DNA of 15,786 nucleotides from JAKOUL01 sp035378845 (GCA_035378845.1 DAOSUP010000026.1:1-15786); one strand, 5' to 3'; shown: positions 1-7,151, counted from the first letter of the stretch. Notes: generated by a model not told the origin, from the sequence alone. Numbers and translations: made by a program.

Positions 1-403
1 ATACCCCCAAGAAGATAGACAAAAAAGCCTCTATACCACTAAATTTAAAGAATTTTGCTAAGAAAGCTCCCGTAAATGCTCCTGTTCCAGGAAGAGGTGT
101 GGCAATAAAAATAGTTAATGACAAAAGAAGTCCAAAAGAATGTTCTGTAAATCTATTTAAAGCTCTTTTTAAATATTTTTCATGCCAACTTTTAAAAGGC
201 TCCCTTTTTAGTAAATTACTCTCTAAAATACTTAGAAGATAAAAAAGAGAAATGCCCATAAGGGTATTTCCTGAAATACTAATGAGAAGTACTTCCCATA
301 AAGGTAATCCCTGAGCAAGTCCCAATGGGATAGACGCTCTACACTCCACTATAGGAGTCATGGATACTAAAAATACTTCTATAAGTAGATTAAAATTTTT
401 CAT
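1..403 (-). CDS. small multidrug export family membrane protein, partial (C-terminus beyond window)
   Basis: I translated this edge gene by hand: it reads from ATG at 403 down to base 1 as 134 open codons and is cut by the window start. The protein has a conserved E-C-R-A-S-I-P-L-G motif at residues 20-28, hydrophobic segments around 35-60 and 90-102, and P-L-P-G-T-G-A-F-T-G at 103-112. The ExRAxIPLG and PLPGTGAxxG pair is characteristic of the COG2426 / Sm_multidrug_ex (PF06695) family of small integral membrane proteins. The family name implies drug export but its substrate is not established. The start is supported by an AGAGGAAAG ribosome site on the minus strand about 7 nt upstream. It is divergent from the HD-GYP receptor gene. 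Family assignment is from motif recognition; transport function is inference. Confidence 0.82.
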   Translation of the reverse strand, partial: MKNFNLLIEVFLVSMTPIVECRASIPLGLAQGLPLWEVLLISISGNTLMGISLFYLLSILESNLLKREPFKSWHEKYLKRALNRFTEHSFGLLLSLTIFIATPLPGTGAFTGAFLAKFFKFSGIEAFLSIFLGV

Positions 404-443
404 CGGTATCTTTCCTCTTTTAGATTTTCAAACGATGTTTATT

Positions 444-472
444 ATTATAAAATAAATTTAAGAATCTTTGTA
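444..472 (-). promoter_or_regulatory. possible promoter of the minus-strand export-family gene
   Basis: On the minus strand there is a perfect TATAAT at 449-444, with a weak -35 candidate TACAAA 17 nt upstream (472-467, three of six consensus bases). Transcription would start near 437, giving a leader of about 35 nt before the ATG at 403. In DNA this AT-rich a TATAAT can occur by chance, so support is modest. Confidence 0.35.
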
Positions 473-531
473 GGGGGAATAATATGGGGGAAAGAAAACA
501 AGAACTCCTTCTAAAAAGCTATTTACTTATT

Positions 532-560
532 TTGAAATTTTTTAATTTTTAGAATATAAT
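532..560 (+). promoter_or_regulatory. sigma-70 type promoter of the HD-GYP receptor gene
   Basis: TTGAAA at 532-537 and TATAAT at 555-560 are separated by exactly 17 nt, close to an ideal housekeeping promoter. The predicted transcript start is about 566-568, only 5-7 nt before the ATG at 573. The mRNA would therefore be nearly leaderless, which agrees with the lack of a good Shine-Dalgarno site (only GAGA at 567-570). Confidence 0.7.
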
Positions 561-572
561 TAAATTGAGATT

Positions 573-2513
573 ATGAAAAAATTATTAGTAATCTTATTAA
601 TTTTATCCTTACTTTTCTGTTTTACTCCTGCAGAAACGTCGTCTCAAAAGAAGCTGCGAATAGTTACTGATAGAGATTATCCACCATTTACCTTTATAGA
701 TGAGAAGGGGCACTTGGTAGGAGTCTCGGTAGATTTTTGGAATCTTTGGAGCAAGATAATGGGAGTTGAAGTGGAATTAATCCCATTATCTTGGGAAGTA
801 GCTCAAGAAGAACTGAGAGAAGGAAAGGCTGATGCTATAGATACCATCTTCAAAACTAAGGAAAGAGAGAAATATTTAGATTTCTCATCTCCTATTTTCC
901 ATATGACCTCAAGTATTTACTACAATACTGATCTTAAAGGGATTTCTTCTCTTAGCGATATTACACCTTATGTGGTAGGAATAAAAGAAGGAGACGCTCT
1001 TGTAGAAGTTGCTCTTTCTCAAAATAAAGATCTTCACTTTAGATTTTATAAAGGTTATGGGGATATAGTAAAGTCTGCAGTGAGAAGGGAAATAGATGTT
1101 TTTATTATGGATGATATACCTGCCCATTACTACTTAGTAAAATACGATTTACTATATAAATTCTCAAAAACTGAGCCTTTTACTTATAACAATCTATATA
1201 CAGCTGTTCTAAAAGGAAATTCAGAGACTTTGAATTTAATAAATGAAGGAATTTCTAAGATAAAGAGAGAAGAAATGAACGCTCTTACTAAAAGATATCT
1301 TCAGCAGCAAGAAGCCTATCCCCAATGGTTATTAAAATTAATAGTAGGGATAATATTAGGAGCCTTAATTATTACCGTTCTTCTTCTAATTTTTAATAGA
1401 ATTCTTAATAGTAGGTTAAAAAAAGCAACTCAGGATACCCTTAGATATTGGAGGTATTTTGAAGGAATATTTGAGATCAGCACTTTAAGAATGAGGGAGG
1501 AGGATTTTTTTGAAAAAGTCTTAGAGTTATCTTTACAGATGATACCAAAAGCAAAGGCAGGAAGTGTTTTTAAATTAGAAGAGGGTAACATTAGGCTTGT
1601 AAAAACATTAGGGCATAGTAAAGAAATAGAAGGTACACTCTTTAATAGACAAGAGTTTTTGTCCTCAGAAGATGAAGCTATCATTATAAAAGAGCCTTTA
1701 AAACGGGAAAGGTACTTCCCAGGGCTTTTTGAAAAACTTCAGAAATACTGTATCCCTATAAAAGAATCTCTTGGTACTCCTATTAAGTGGCAAGATAGAG
1801 TGATAGGATATTTATCCTTAGATATTCTTATAGGAAGCAAAGATACCTTTGATACTTTAGATATGCAGATTATAGATCAATTTGGAAAAAGCATCTCTGT
1901 TTTTTATGCCGTTAATGAATATATAAGAGAAAGAGAGAGATCCTTAACAAATATCATCTCTGTTCTTGTAAAAACATTGGAATATTATGACATATCTACT
2001 CAGGGACATTCAGAAAGGGTTGCAAAGTATGCACTCAAAATTGCAGAAGAATTAGGTTTTGACTCTGAAAGGATGAGAAAGTTATACTGGGCTTGCTTAT
2101 TACATGATATTGGAAAGATATATATTCCTCAAGATATATTAAATAAAAAGGGAAGATTTACAAAAGATGAGTATGAATTTGTAAAAATACATAGTACAAA
2201 AAGTGAAGAGATCTTATCCCAAGTAGATGGATTAAAAGATGTAGCAGAGATTGTTCGGTATCACCATGAAAGGTGGGATGGAATGGGTTATCCTGATGGA
2301 CTGTCTGATGGAGAGATCCCTTTGGAATCAAGGATTATAGGTATTGCAGATGCCTTTGAAGCTATGACCAGTGAGAGACCTTATAAGAGAGTGCTCACCT
2401 TAGAAGAGGCTATAGAAGAGATCAAAAGATGCAAAGGGACTCAATTTGATCCTGACCTTGCGGATATTTTTGTGGATATTCTGGAAGAAGAGTTACAATC
2501 TAAGCATAATTAA
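573..2513 (+). CDS. membrane receptor: periplasmic solute-binding domain + GAF + HD-GYP phosphodiesterase
   Basis: A 646-residue sensor likely to degrade cyclic di-GMP in response to a small extracellular ligand. Residues 1-20 form a signal peptide (Lys-Lys then a hydrophobic core; a signal peptidase I site near T-P-A-20 is likely and no lipobox is evident). Residues about 27-245 look like a family 3 (amino-acid type) solute-binding domain, beginning R-I-V-T-D-R-D-Y-P-P-F. Residues 253-274 are a transmembrane helix, and about 300-445 resemble GAF. Residues about 455-640 are HD-GYP: G-H-S at 478-480, H-D at 511-512, H540, H-H-E at 564-566, D-G-M-G-Y-P at 569-574 and D593 in A-D-A-F-E-A-M-T. 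All the usual metal-binding and GYP residues are present, so the enzyme should be active. The ligand cannot be told from sequence. The signal peptide fixes the start although the ribosome site is poor. Confidence 0.93.
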   Translation: MKKLLVILLILSLLFCFTPAETSSQKKLRIVTDRDYPPFTFIDEKGHLVGVSVDFWNLWSKIMGVEVELIPLSWEVAQEELREGKADAIDTIFKTKEREKYLDFSSPIFHMTSSIYYNTDLKGISSLSDITPYVVGIKEGDALVEVALSQNKDLHFRFYKGYGDIVKSAVRREIDVFIMDDIPAHYYLVKYDLLYKFSKTEPFTYNNLYTAVLKGNSETLNLINEGISKIKREEMNALTKRYLQQQEAYPQWLLKLIVGIILGALIITVLLLIFNRILNSRLKKATQDTLRYWRYFEGIFEISTLRMREEDFFEKVLELSLQMIPKAKAGSVFKLEEGNIRLVKTLGHSKEIEGTLFNRQEFLSSEDEAIIIKEPLKRERYFPGLFEKLQKYCIPIKESLGTPIKWQDRVIGYLSLDILIGSKDTFDTLDMQIIDQFGKSISVFYAVNEYIRERERSLTNIISVLVKTLEYYDISTQGHSERVAKYALKIAEELGFDSERMRKLYWACLLHDIGKIYIPQDILNKKGRFTKDEYEFVKIHSTKSEEILSQVDGLKDVAEIVRYHHERWDGMGYPDGLSDGEIPLESRIIGIADAFEAMTSERPYKRVLTLEEAIEEIKRCKGTQFDPDLADIFVDILEEELQSKHN

Positions 2514-2577
2514 CTAATAGCATTTATTTAAATTAGAGTTTATACTTTAGAAAATTTTATGGGAAAGGTGGAAAGAT

Positions 2578-3603
2578 ATGAAGTATATTGATTTGAGAAG
2601 TGATACTGTAACTAAGCCTACTGAAGAGATGAGAAGAGCCATGTATGAAGCAGAGGTAGGGGATGATGGCTATGGAGAGGATCCTACAGTAAATCTTCTT
2701 GAGGAAAAGGCTGCAAAGATTTTAGGAAAAGAGGCTGCTCTATTTGTAGTCTCAGGGACTATGGGGAATCAATTGGCAGCTCTTTCTTGGACAAGACCGG
2801 GCGAAGAGGTAATTTTAGAGGCAGAATCTCATATGTTTTATTATGAAGCAGGAGGACTTGCTGCTAATTCTGGAGTTCAGCCCCATCTAATCTATGGAGA
2901 GGATGGAATGGCACCCTTAGAGAAGATAGAGAAGGCTATAAGACCTGAAGGTAGGGTATTCCCAAAGACATCACTAATTGTTTTGGAAAATACCCATAAC
3001 AGAGCAGGAGGAAAGGTTCTCCCCTTAGATTATATGAGAGAGGTATATGAATTAAGTAGAAAATATCAAATTCCTATCCATCTTGATGGTGCCAGGATAT
3101 TTAATGCTACCGTCTTTCTAAAAGTAGATCCAAAAGAGATTGCTAAGTATGCAGATTCTGTTATGTTCTGCCTTTCTAAAGGGCTTTCCTGTCCTATGGG
3201 ATCTCTTCTTACAGGTCCAAAGGAATTTATTGAGAGGGCAAGAAAGAATAGACAAAGATTAGGAGGAGGACTTAGGCAGGCTGGAGTTGTAGCGTCCTGT
3301 GGACTTATTGCTCTTGACAAGATGGTAGATAGATTAGAAGAGGATCATGAAAATGCAAAGAAGCTTTATAAATTTTTAAAAGAGATAGCAATTTTTGATG
3401 TAAAGGAGCCTGATACAAATATTTTAAAAGTAAAAGTGAAGAAGGGAAAAGCCTCTCAATTTATTGATGAATTCAAAAAATATGGACTCCTTTCTACAAG
3501 CTTTGATGAAGAAAATTTAAGATTTATAACCCATAAAGATGTCTCTTCAGATGATATAGATAAAGCCTGTGAAATTATTGAAAGGGCTATAAAAAATATT
3601 TAA
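2578..3603 (+). CDS. ltaE: low-specificity L-threonine aldolase (PLP-dependent)
   Basis: 341 residues, the usual family length. The enzyme cleaves L-threonine or L-allo-threonine to glycine and acetaldehyde with pyridoxal phosphate in the cytoplasm. The N-terminus I-D-L-R-S-D-T-V-T-K-P-T is the family signature. H85 in E-A-E-S-H corresponds to the ring-stacking histidine, H168-L-D-G-A-R173 to the cofactor-binding Asp and Arg, and K201 in C-L-S-K-G-L is the Schiff-base lysine. The start at 2578 has AAAGGTGG (2564-2571) 6 nt upstream. A TATACT box at 2541-2546 could be a promoter -10 element but lacks a good -35. The next gene starts 15 nt after the stop, so the two are probably co-transcribed. 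The allo-/L-specificity cannot be decided from sequence. Confidence 0.93.
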   Translation: MKYIDLRSDTVTKPTEEMRRAMYEAEVGDDGYGEDPTVNLLEEKAAKILGKEAALFVVSGTMGNQLAALSWTRPGEEVILEAESHMFYYEAGGLAANSGVQPHLIYGEDGMAPLEKIEKAIRPEGRVFPKTSLIVLENTHNRAGGKVLPLDYMREVYELSRKYQIPIHLDGARIFNATVFLKVDPKEIAKYADSVMFCLSKGLSCPMGSLLTGPKEFIERARKNRQRLGGGLRQAGVVASCGLIALDKMVDRLEEDHENAKKLYKFLKEIAIFDVKEPDTNILKVKVKKGKASQFIDEFKKYGLLSTSFDEENLRFITHKDVSSDDIDKACEIIERAIKNI

Positions 3604-3617
3604 AAGGGAGAAAAAGA

Positions 3618-4034
3618 ATGAAATCTTATAGGAAAGAACTCTGGTTTGAGCTTCCTACAAGAAGGGGCTTTGTAAATATTACCGATACACTTCAAAAGTG
3701 TGTTGAAGAAAGTGGTATAAAGGAAGGGCTTCTTCTATGTAATGCTATGCATATTACTGCGAGTGTCTTTATAAATGATGATGAACCTGGGCTTCATAAG
3801 GATTTTGAGATATGGCTGGAGAAGCTTGCTCCAGAAAAACCTTATGGTCAATATAATCATAATGTTGGAGAGAATAATGCCGATGCTCATCTAAAACGTA
3901 CCATAATGGGAAGAGAAGTAGTAATTGCCATTACTAATGGAAAGCTTGATTTTGGTCCATGGGAGCAAGTTTTTTATGGAGAATTTGATGGAAAAAGAAG
4001 AAAAAGAGTCCTGGTAAAGATAATTGGAGAATAA
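3618..4034 (+). CDS. YjbQ / UPF0047 family protein (secondary thiamine-phosphate synthase-like)
   Basis: 138 residues, the normal length of this family. Conserved features are H45 in M-H-I-T-A-S, the I-N-D-D-E-P loop (52-57), Y-N-H-N at 79-82, N-A-D-A-H at 87-91, the M-G-R-E segment, and G-P-W-E-Q with E-F-D-G-K-R near the C-terminus. Family members form compact cytoplasmic oligomers with a cluster of histidines. E. coli YjbQ can replace thiamine phosphate synthase at low efficiency, but its true physiological role is unknown, so the enzyme name should be taken loosely. An AGGGAG ribosome site precedes the ATG by about 8 nt. The short gap to the threonine aldolase suggests one transcript; no functional link between the two is obvious. 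Confidence 0.9.
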   Translation: MKSYRKELWFELPTRRGFVNITDTLQKCVEESGIKEGLLLCNAMHITASVFINDDEPGLHKDFEIWLEKLAPEKPYGQYNHNVGENNADAHLKRTIMGREVVIAITNGKLDFGPWEQVFYGEFDGKRRKRVLVKIIGE

Positions 4035-4048
4035 TATAATTTTTGAAA

Positions 4049-4088
4049 ACTGCTTCCTCATGAAATTTTAGATCCATGAGGAAGCAGT
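4049..4088 (-). terminator. convergent hairpin, best read as a minus-strand intrinsic terminator
   Basis: Perfect 14-bp arms ACTGCTTCCTCATG (4049-4062) and CATGAGGAAGCAGT (4075-4088) with a 12-nt loop. In minus orientation the stem is followed by TTTTC and lies 36 nt past the stop of the gene remnant at 4124, as a terminator should. In plus orientation, 14 nt after the YjbQ stop, it is followed by AAATG rather than a U-tract, although it may still help end that operon. Confidence 0.6.
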
Positions 4089-4123
4089 AAATGTTAATTA
4101 AAAACTAAAATAAAAAATAATTT

Positions 4124-4340
4124 TTAAGGCAATTTTGCTGGAGAAGAGCCGTAATAATAGTAGTAAAGCTCATTATAAAGGAACTGTGCCCATGCATATC
4201 CACCAGTATTTTGAATAAATAAAAGTTCTTCATATTTTGAAAGACCAGAATTCCAATCTGCTACTATAGTGGTACGCACTCTGAGATATTCTTTTTATCT
4301 TTAAACCCTTCTAAAAGTTGAATAATTTTCCATATAAATT
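4124..4340 (-). pseudogene. 5'-truncated, frameshifted C-terminal remnant of an unrecognised protein
   Basis: On the minus strand a reading frame open from 4294 to the stop at 4124-4126 encodes a protein-like C-terminus of about 56 residues, rich in aromatics, containing T-T-I-V-A-D-W-N-S-G, I-Q-N-T-G-G-Y-A-W-A-Q and E-L-Y-Y-Y-Y-G-S-S-P. It has no ATG of its own and is closed upstream by TAA. The shifted frame just upstream (about 4298-4340) reads W-K-I-I-Q-L-L-E-G-F-K-D-K-K-N-I, also protein-like, which suggests one frameshift in a former gene. Protein-like sequence stops next to the palindrome at 4344, where the 5' part is missing. A well-placed terminator hairpin follows on the same strand. 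I do not recognise the family; a secreted protein is possible but unproven. Confidence 0.5.
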
Positions 4341-4343
4341 CAA

Positions 4344-4362
4344 AGGGTCAGAATCTGACCCT
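4344..4362. promoter_or_regulatory. 19-bp palindrome, candidate operator at the start of the CRISPR operon
   Basis: AGGGTCAGA (4344-4352) and TCTGACCCT (4354-4362) are perfect 9-bp arms around one central A. It is the most GC-rich patch in a very AT-rich stretch. It ends 9 nt before the TATAAT at 4372-4377, so it covers the expected -35 position. The symmetry suits a dimeric regulator; the WYL protein encoded two genes downstream is a natural candidate. Alternatives are a REP/IS200-type hairpin or a small terminator. Confidence 0.5.
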
Positions 4363-4371
4363 CATACTTTT

Positions 4372-4377
4372 TATAAT
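4372..4377 (+). promoter_or_regulatory. -10 box of the presumed ARPP-1/WYL/cas operon promoter
   Basis: A perfect TATAAT with no recognisable -35 hexamer at 16-18 nt, where the palindrome lies instead. The predicted start near 4384 would give a leader of about 34 nt with the strong AAGGAGG ribosome site (4402-4408) of the first gene. The missing -35 suggests a weak or activator-dependent promoter. Confidence 0.45.
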
Positions 4378-4417
4378 CCTTTTTAGAAAAAATTTTAAAT
4401 TAAGGAGGATTATTTTT

Positions 4418-5335
4418 ATGGAAATAAGAGATTATGTTCAAAAGATAAGATTAGGAGAAGTCCAGAAGTATGAGAATGTTGCCATGATTCCTCTATTTAT
4501 GGAGATAGAAAAAGTCCCCAATTTTATAACTTTAGAAGAAGCTCTAAAGACCCAAAAATTTTTTATAAAAGAAGTAAGTAAATCAGGTATGGTGCCAAAT
4601 CTAAAGGTGGTAAATAAATTAGATGTACCAGTATTTATTATGGATGGAGAAGAATTAAAAGGAGGAAGGCAAAATAGAGTTCTTAACACTTCTATTTTAG
4701 TCCAGAAAAATTCGGAGGTAATAATCCCTGTAAGCTGTACTGAACAAGGAAGATGGCACTACTCATCAGAGACTTTTGAAGAACCAGATTATGTTATACC
4801 ATCAGATATAAGGAAGCATAAGAATGAAGCTGTTTTTAATTCATTAATAAATGAGGGGAATTTTGAAAGTGACCAGGGAAAGATATGGGATGAGATCTAT
4901 AAATATCATGAGAAACATGCAGTACACTCTAATACTGGAGCTTTAAGAGATGTATTAGATAAGCAAAAAGGAACATTAGAAGAGAAGATACAAAGCTTCC
5001 ATTATATAAAAGAACAAAAAGGGATAATGGTATTTGTGAATGGGAAAGTAGATGGGCTTGATGTTATCTCTTTATCTTCTGCCTATGAACTCCTTCATAA
5101 TAAATTAGTAGAGAGCTATATACTAAGAGCTCATTCTGAAAAAGGAAAATTTAAGGAAGACTATATAGATAAAGCCATATCATTCCTTAAAGAGATTGAA
5201 AATGCAGAAGTTTTAAAGTTTAAATCGGTAAGTCTTGGATGGGACTTTAGATTTAAAGGAGAAAATTTAGTAGGTTCTGTCTTAGCTTATAGGAATAAAC
5301 CTATTCATATAAACTTTTTTAGGAGCTATAATTAA
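4418..5335 (+). CDS. ARPP-1 / DUF6569-like protein heading the CRISPR operon
   Basis: 305 residues, no signal peptide or membrane segment, so cytoplasmic. The core block P-V-F-I-M-D-G-E-E-L-K-G-G-R-Q-N-R-V-L-N spans 71-90, followed by I-P-V-S-C-T-E-Q-G-R-W at 103-113, K-G-I-M-V-F-V-N-G-K-V-D-G-L-D at 201-215 and a terminal I-H-I-N-F-F. These match my memory of the ARPP-1 family (ARG and rhodanese-phosphatase-associated protein), found near ADP-ribosylglycohydrolase-type genes and without a proven biochemical activity. The invariant-looking D76-G-E-E, R84, C107, E109 and R112-W could form a ligand or catalytic site. It has a consensus AAGGAGG 9 nt before the ATG. Only about 28 nt separate it from the WYL gene's probable start, so it is likely translated from the cas transcript. 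A role in controlling or sensing for CRISPR is inference. Confidence 0.65.
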   Translation: MEIRDYVQKIRLGEVQKYENVAMIPLFMEIEKVPNFITLEEALKTQKFFIKEVSKSGMVPNLKVVNKLDVPVFIMDGEELKGGRQNRVLNTSILVQKNSEVIIPVSCTEQGRWHYSSETFEEPDYVIPSDIRKHKNEAVFNSLINEGNFESDQGKIWDEIYKYHEKHAVHSNTGALRDVLDKQKGTLEEKIQSFHYIKEQKGIMVFVNGKVDGLDVISLSSAYELLHNKLVESYILRAHSEKGKFKEDYIDKAISFLKEIENAEVLKFKSVSLGWDFRFKGENLVGSVLAYRNKPIHINFFRSYN

Positions 5336-5348
5336 ATAATGTCTTTAA

Positions 5349-5393
5349 AAGGGGGGATTAAAGATTTGCAAAAAGAAAAGTACTCTTTTAAGA
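5349..5393 (+). promoter_or_regulatory. anomalous translation start region of the WYL regulator
   Basis: A strong ribosome site AAGGGGGG lies at 5349-5356, but no ATG, GTG or TTG in the WYL frame follows at the right distance. In frame at 5364 is ATT (7 nt spacing), giving I-C-K-K-K-S-T-L-L-R before the TTG at 5394. A TTG at 5366 (9 nt spacing) is one frame off; removing one A from the A5 run at 5370-5374 would give M-Q-K-K-S-T-L-L-R-L-Y-K, a natural start for this family. Confidence 0.6.
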
Positions 5394-6344
5394 TTGTATA
5401 AAATCTTTACTCTTATCCAGTATGAAAATTATCCCAGTTTAGAAAGATTAGTAAGGGAAATTTCATATGAATTAGGAGAGGTTAGTGAGAGGACTATAAA
5501 AAGGGATATTCAAAGTTTGAGGTTTGATTTTGGACTACCCATTGAATATGATAGAAAAAGAAATGGGTATTATCTCACTGAAAATTGCAATTTTCCTTTT
5601 CCTCCATTAACCTCTGGTGAAGTTTTAGCACTCATTATCAGTGCTAATTTGATGCAACAGTTTAAAAATACACCATTAGAAGAAGACCTTCAAAAATTAG
5701 CAAAAAAATTAGAAGAACTCTTTGTAGATGAGGCTTTAGTAAATCCAGAGAGCTTAGAGATGGCTCTTTCTGTATCTCTTTCTCCTATAAAACTAAAAGT
5801 AGATATAAAAGAGACCTTTGAAAAGATATTCACTGCCATTAGGGATAAAAAAAGAATACTGATAAATTACTATACTATATCCTCAGGAGAAAGGAAGCAA
5901 AGAAAGGTAGATCCATATCACATATATAACTATCAGGGAGTATGGTATTTTTTTGGATATTGTCATTTTAGAAGAGAAATAAGAGATTTTGCGTTGGATA
6001 GAATTGAGAAGGTAGAGGTTTTAAAGGAAAACTTCACTATGCCAGATAATTTTAATATCAAAGAGTATTTGAATAGTGCCTTCAGAATGTTTAAGGGGAA
6101 TGCAGAGAAGATAAAAATAAGATTTGATTCTTATGAGGCAAAATGGATAAAGGAAAGAATCTGGCATGAAACCCAAAAAATTATAGAGTTAGAAAATGGG
6201 GATATTATTCTGGAACTCACTGCAAATCCTGTAGAGATAAAAAGATGGGTTATGAGCCATGGTGCTCATGCAGAGGTATTGGAACCTGAATCTCTTAGAA
6301 AAGAGATAAAAGAAGAGATTGAAAGGCTTAAAGAGATCTATTAA
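5394..6344 (+). CDS. WYL-domain transcriptional regulator (HTH + WYL + WCX)
   Basis: 316 residues from the first standard start (TTG 5394), but the true N-terminus is probably about 10 residues longer. Residues about 14-55 form the DNA-binding helix-turn-helix, with S-E-R-T-I-K-R-D-I-Q-S-L (31-42), the classic R-T-I-x-R-D-I signature. The ligand-binding WYL domain covers about 140-215, with G-V-W-Y-F-F-G-Y-C (182-190; WYF in place of WYL) and R-R-E-I-R-D-F-A-L-D-R-I (193-204). A C-terminal WCX-type extension runs from about 233. WYL regulators bind nucleic acids or nucleotide-like ligands and several are encoded with CRISPR-Cas loci, where they repress or activate cas genes. Here it lies 18 nt upstream of cas6 in the same operon. 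Binding to the palindrome at 4344-4362 is inference. TTG 5394 itself has no ribosome site. Confidence 0.88.
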   Translation: MYKIFTLIQYENYPSLERLVREISYELGEVSERTIKRDIQSLRFDFGLPIEYDRKRNGYYLTENCNFPFPPLTSGEVLALIISANLMQQFKNTPLEEDLQKLAKKLEELFVDEALVNPESLEMALSVSLSPIKLKVDIKETFEKIFTAIRDKKRILINYYTISSGERKQRKVDPYHIYNYQGVWYFFGYCHFRREIRDFALDRIEKVEVLKENFTMPDNFNIKEYLNSAFRMFKGNAEKIKIRFDSYEAKWIKERIWHETQKIIELENGDIILELTANPVEIKRWVMSHGAHAEVLEPESLRKEIKEEIERLKEIY

Positions 6345-6362
6345 AAGAAGGGGTGATGAGGT

Positions 6363-7151
6363 ATGAGGTTAAAGGTGATCTATGAGGGGGATATCCTTCC
6401 TGTGGATTACAGAAACTATTTTATGAAACTAATAAAAGATGCTCTTAGTACTACAGAACTTGGAAAGGAATATCTGGAAAAATTATATCATTACGATGAT
6501 AGAACAAATAAAGCTCCAAAGCCATTTTGCTTTGCAGTAAGATTTCAGCATGATAAAGAAGAATTTAAGAAGGACAAAGAGATACTTTATCTAAAAAGCC
6601 CTGTTGAATTTTTTGTCTCCAGTATTGATATGGGCTTTATAGTAGATCTATATAACGGACTGCTAAGTAAAAGATTATATCCATTCAAAGTTGGAGATGG
6701 GATGATCTCTAAGATGAAAAATGTAGTTCTTTTGAGAGAGAAAGAGATAAATGAAAATCAAGTATTTTTTAAGACCTCAGCTCCCATTTTGATGGAAGAT
6801 AAAAATAAAGAACCTTTACTTCCCATAGATGAGGATGGGAATCTACTTTCTTCTTCTGATGAAAGATTTGTTTATTTCCTTAGAGAGTTTAACTATATCT
6901 CTGATTCCATTCTAAAGGGAGTTAGGGGAATGGGGATAAAAGAAATGATAAATTTTAAACCTATAAAAATAAGAAAAGAAGTAGTTAAGCATAGGGTGAG
7001 AGAGAAAAATACAGAGCCCAAGATTTATACATTTACCTGTTTCTCAGGAACTTTTGAACTTTCTGGTGATCCTGAAGATTTAAGGGATCTTTATATGCTT
7101 GGCATTGGTCTGAGAAGGGCTCAGGGGTTTGGTATGGTGGAGGTGGTGTGA
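6363..7151 (+). CDS. cas6: Cas6 pre-crRNA endoribonuclease
   Basis: 262 residues, the usual Cas6 size. Cas6 cuts the CRISPR transcript inside each repeat to release crRNAs and often stays bound to the 3' handle. The C-terminal glycine-rich loop G-I-G-L-R-R-A-Q-G-F-G-M (247-258) is the family hallmark. A likely catalytic histidine is H43 in L-Y-H-Y-D-D, just before K-P-F-C-F-A-V-R (53-60), a position common to I-B and I-A Cas6 proteins. The fold is expected to be two ferredoxin-like domains. A GGGGTGAT ribosome site lies 8 nt upstream. The stop is immediately followed by the ATG of cas8, whose ribosome site GGAGGTGG (7139-7146) is written in the last cas6 codons, which indicates translational coupling. 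Confidence 0.92.
   Translation: MRLKVIYEGDILPVDYRNYFMKLIKDALSTTELGKEYLEKLYHYDDRTNKAPKPFCFAVRFQHDKEEFKKDKEILYLKSPVEFFVSSIDMGFIVDLYNGLLSKRLYPFKVGDGMISKMKNVVLLREKEINENQVFFKTSAPILMEDKNKEPLLPIDEDGNLLSSSDERFVYFLREFNYISDSILKGVRGMGIKEMINFKPIKIRKEVVKHRVREKNTEPKIYTFTCFSGTFELSGDPEDLRDLYMLGIGLRRAQGFGMVEVV

Noticed and set aside
4049..4088. Hairpin as the plus-strand terminator of the threonine aldolase/YjbQ operon
   Set aside because: The stem is strong but on the plus strand it is followed by AAATG, not a U-tract; the minus orientation fits better.
4344..4377. Palindrome as a plus-strand intrinsic terminator
   Set aside because: An 8-9 bp stem with a later T run would work mechanically, but the T run is offset by several bases and no plus-strand gene ends nearby; an operator or REP-type element fits the promoter overlap better.
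4089..4417. An insertion sequence or transposase at the CRISPR boundary
   Set aside because: No transposase reading frame, terminal repeats or target duplication are visible; only the palindrome hints at a REP-like element.
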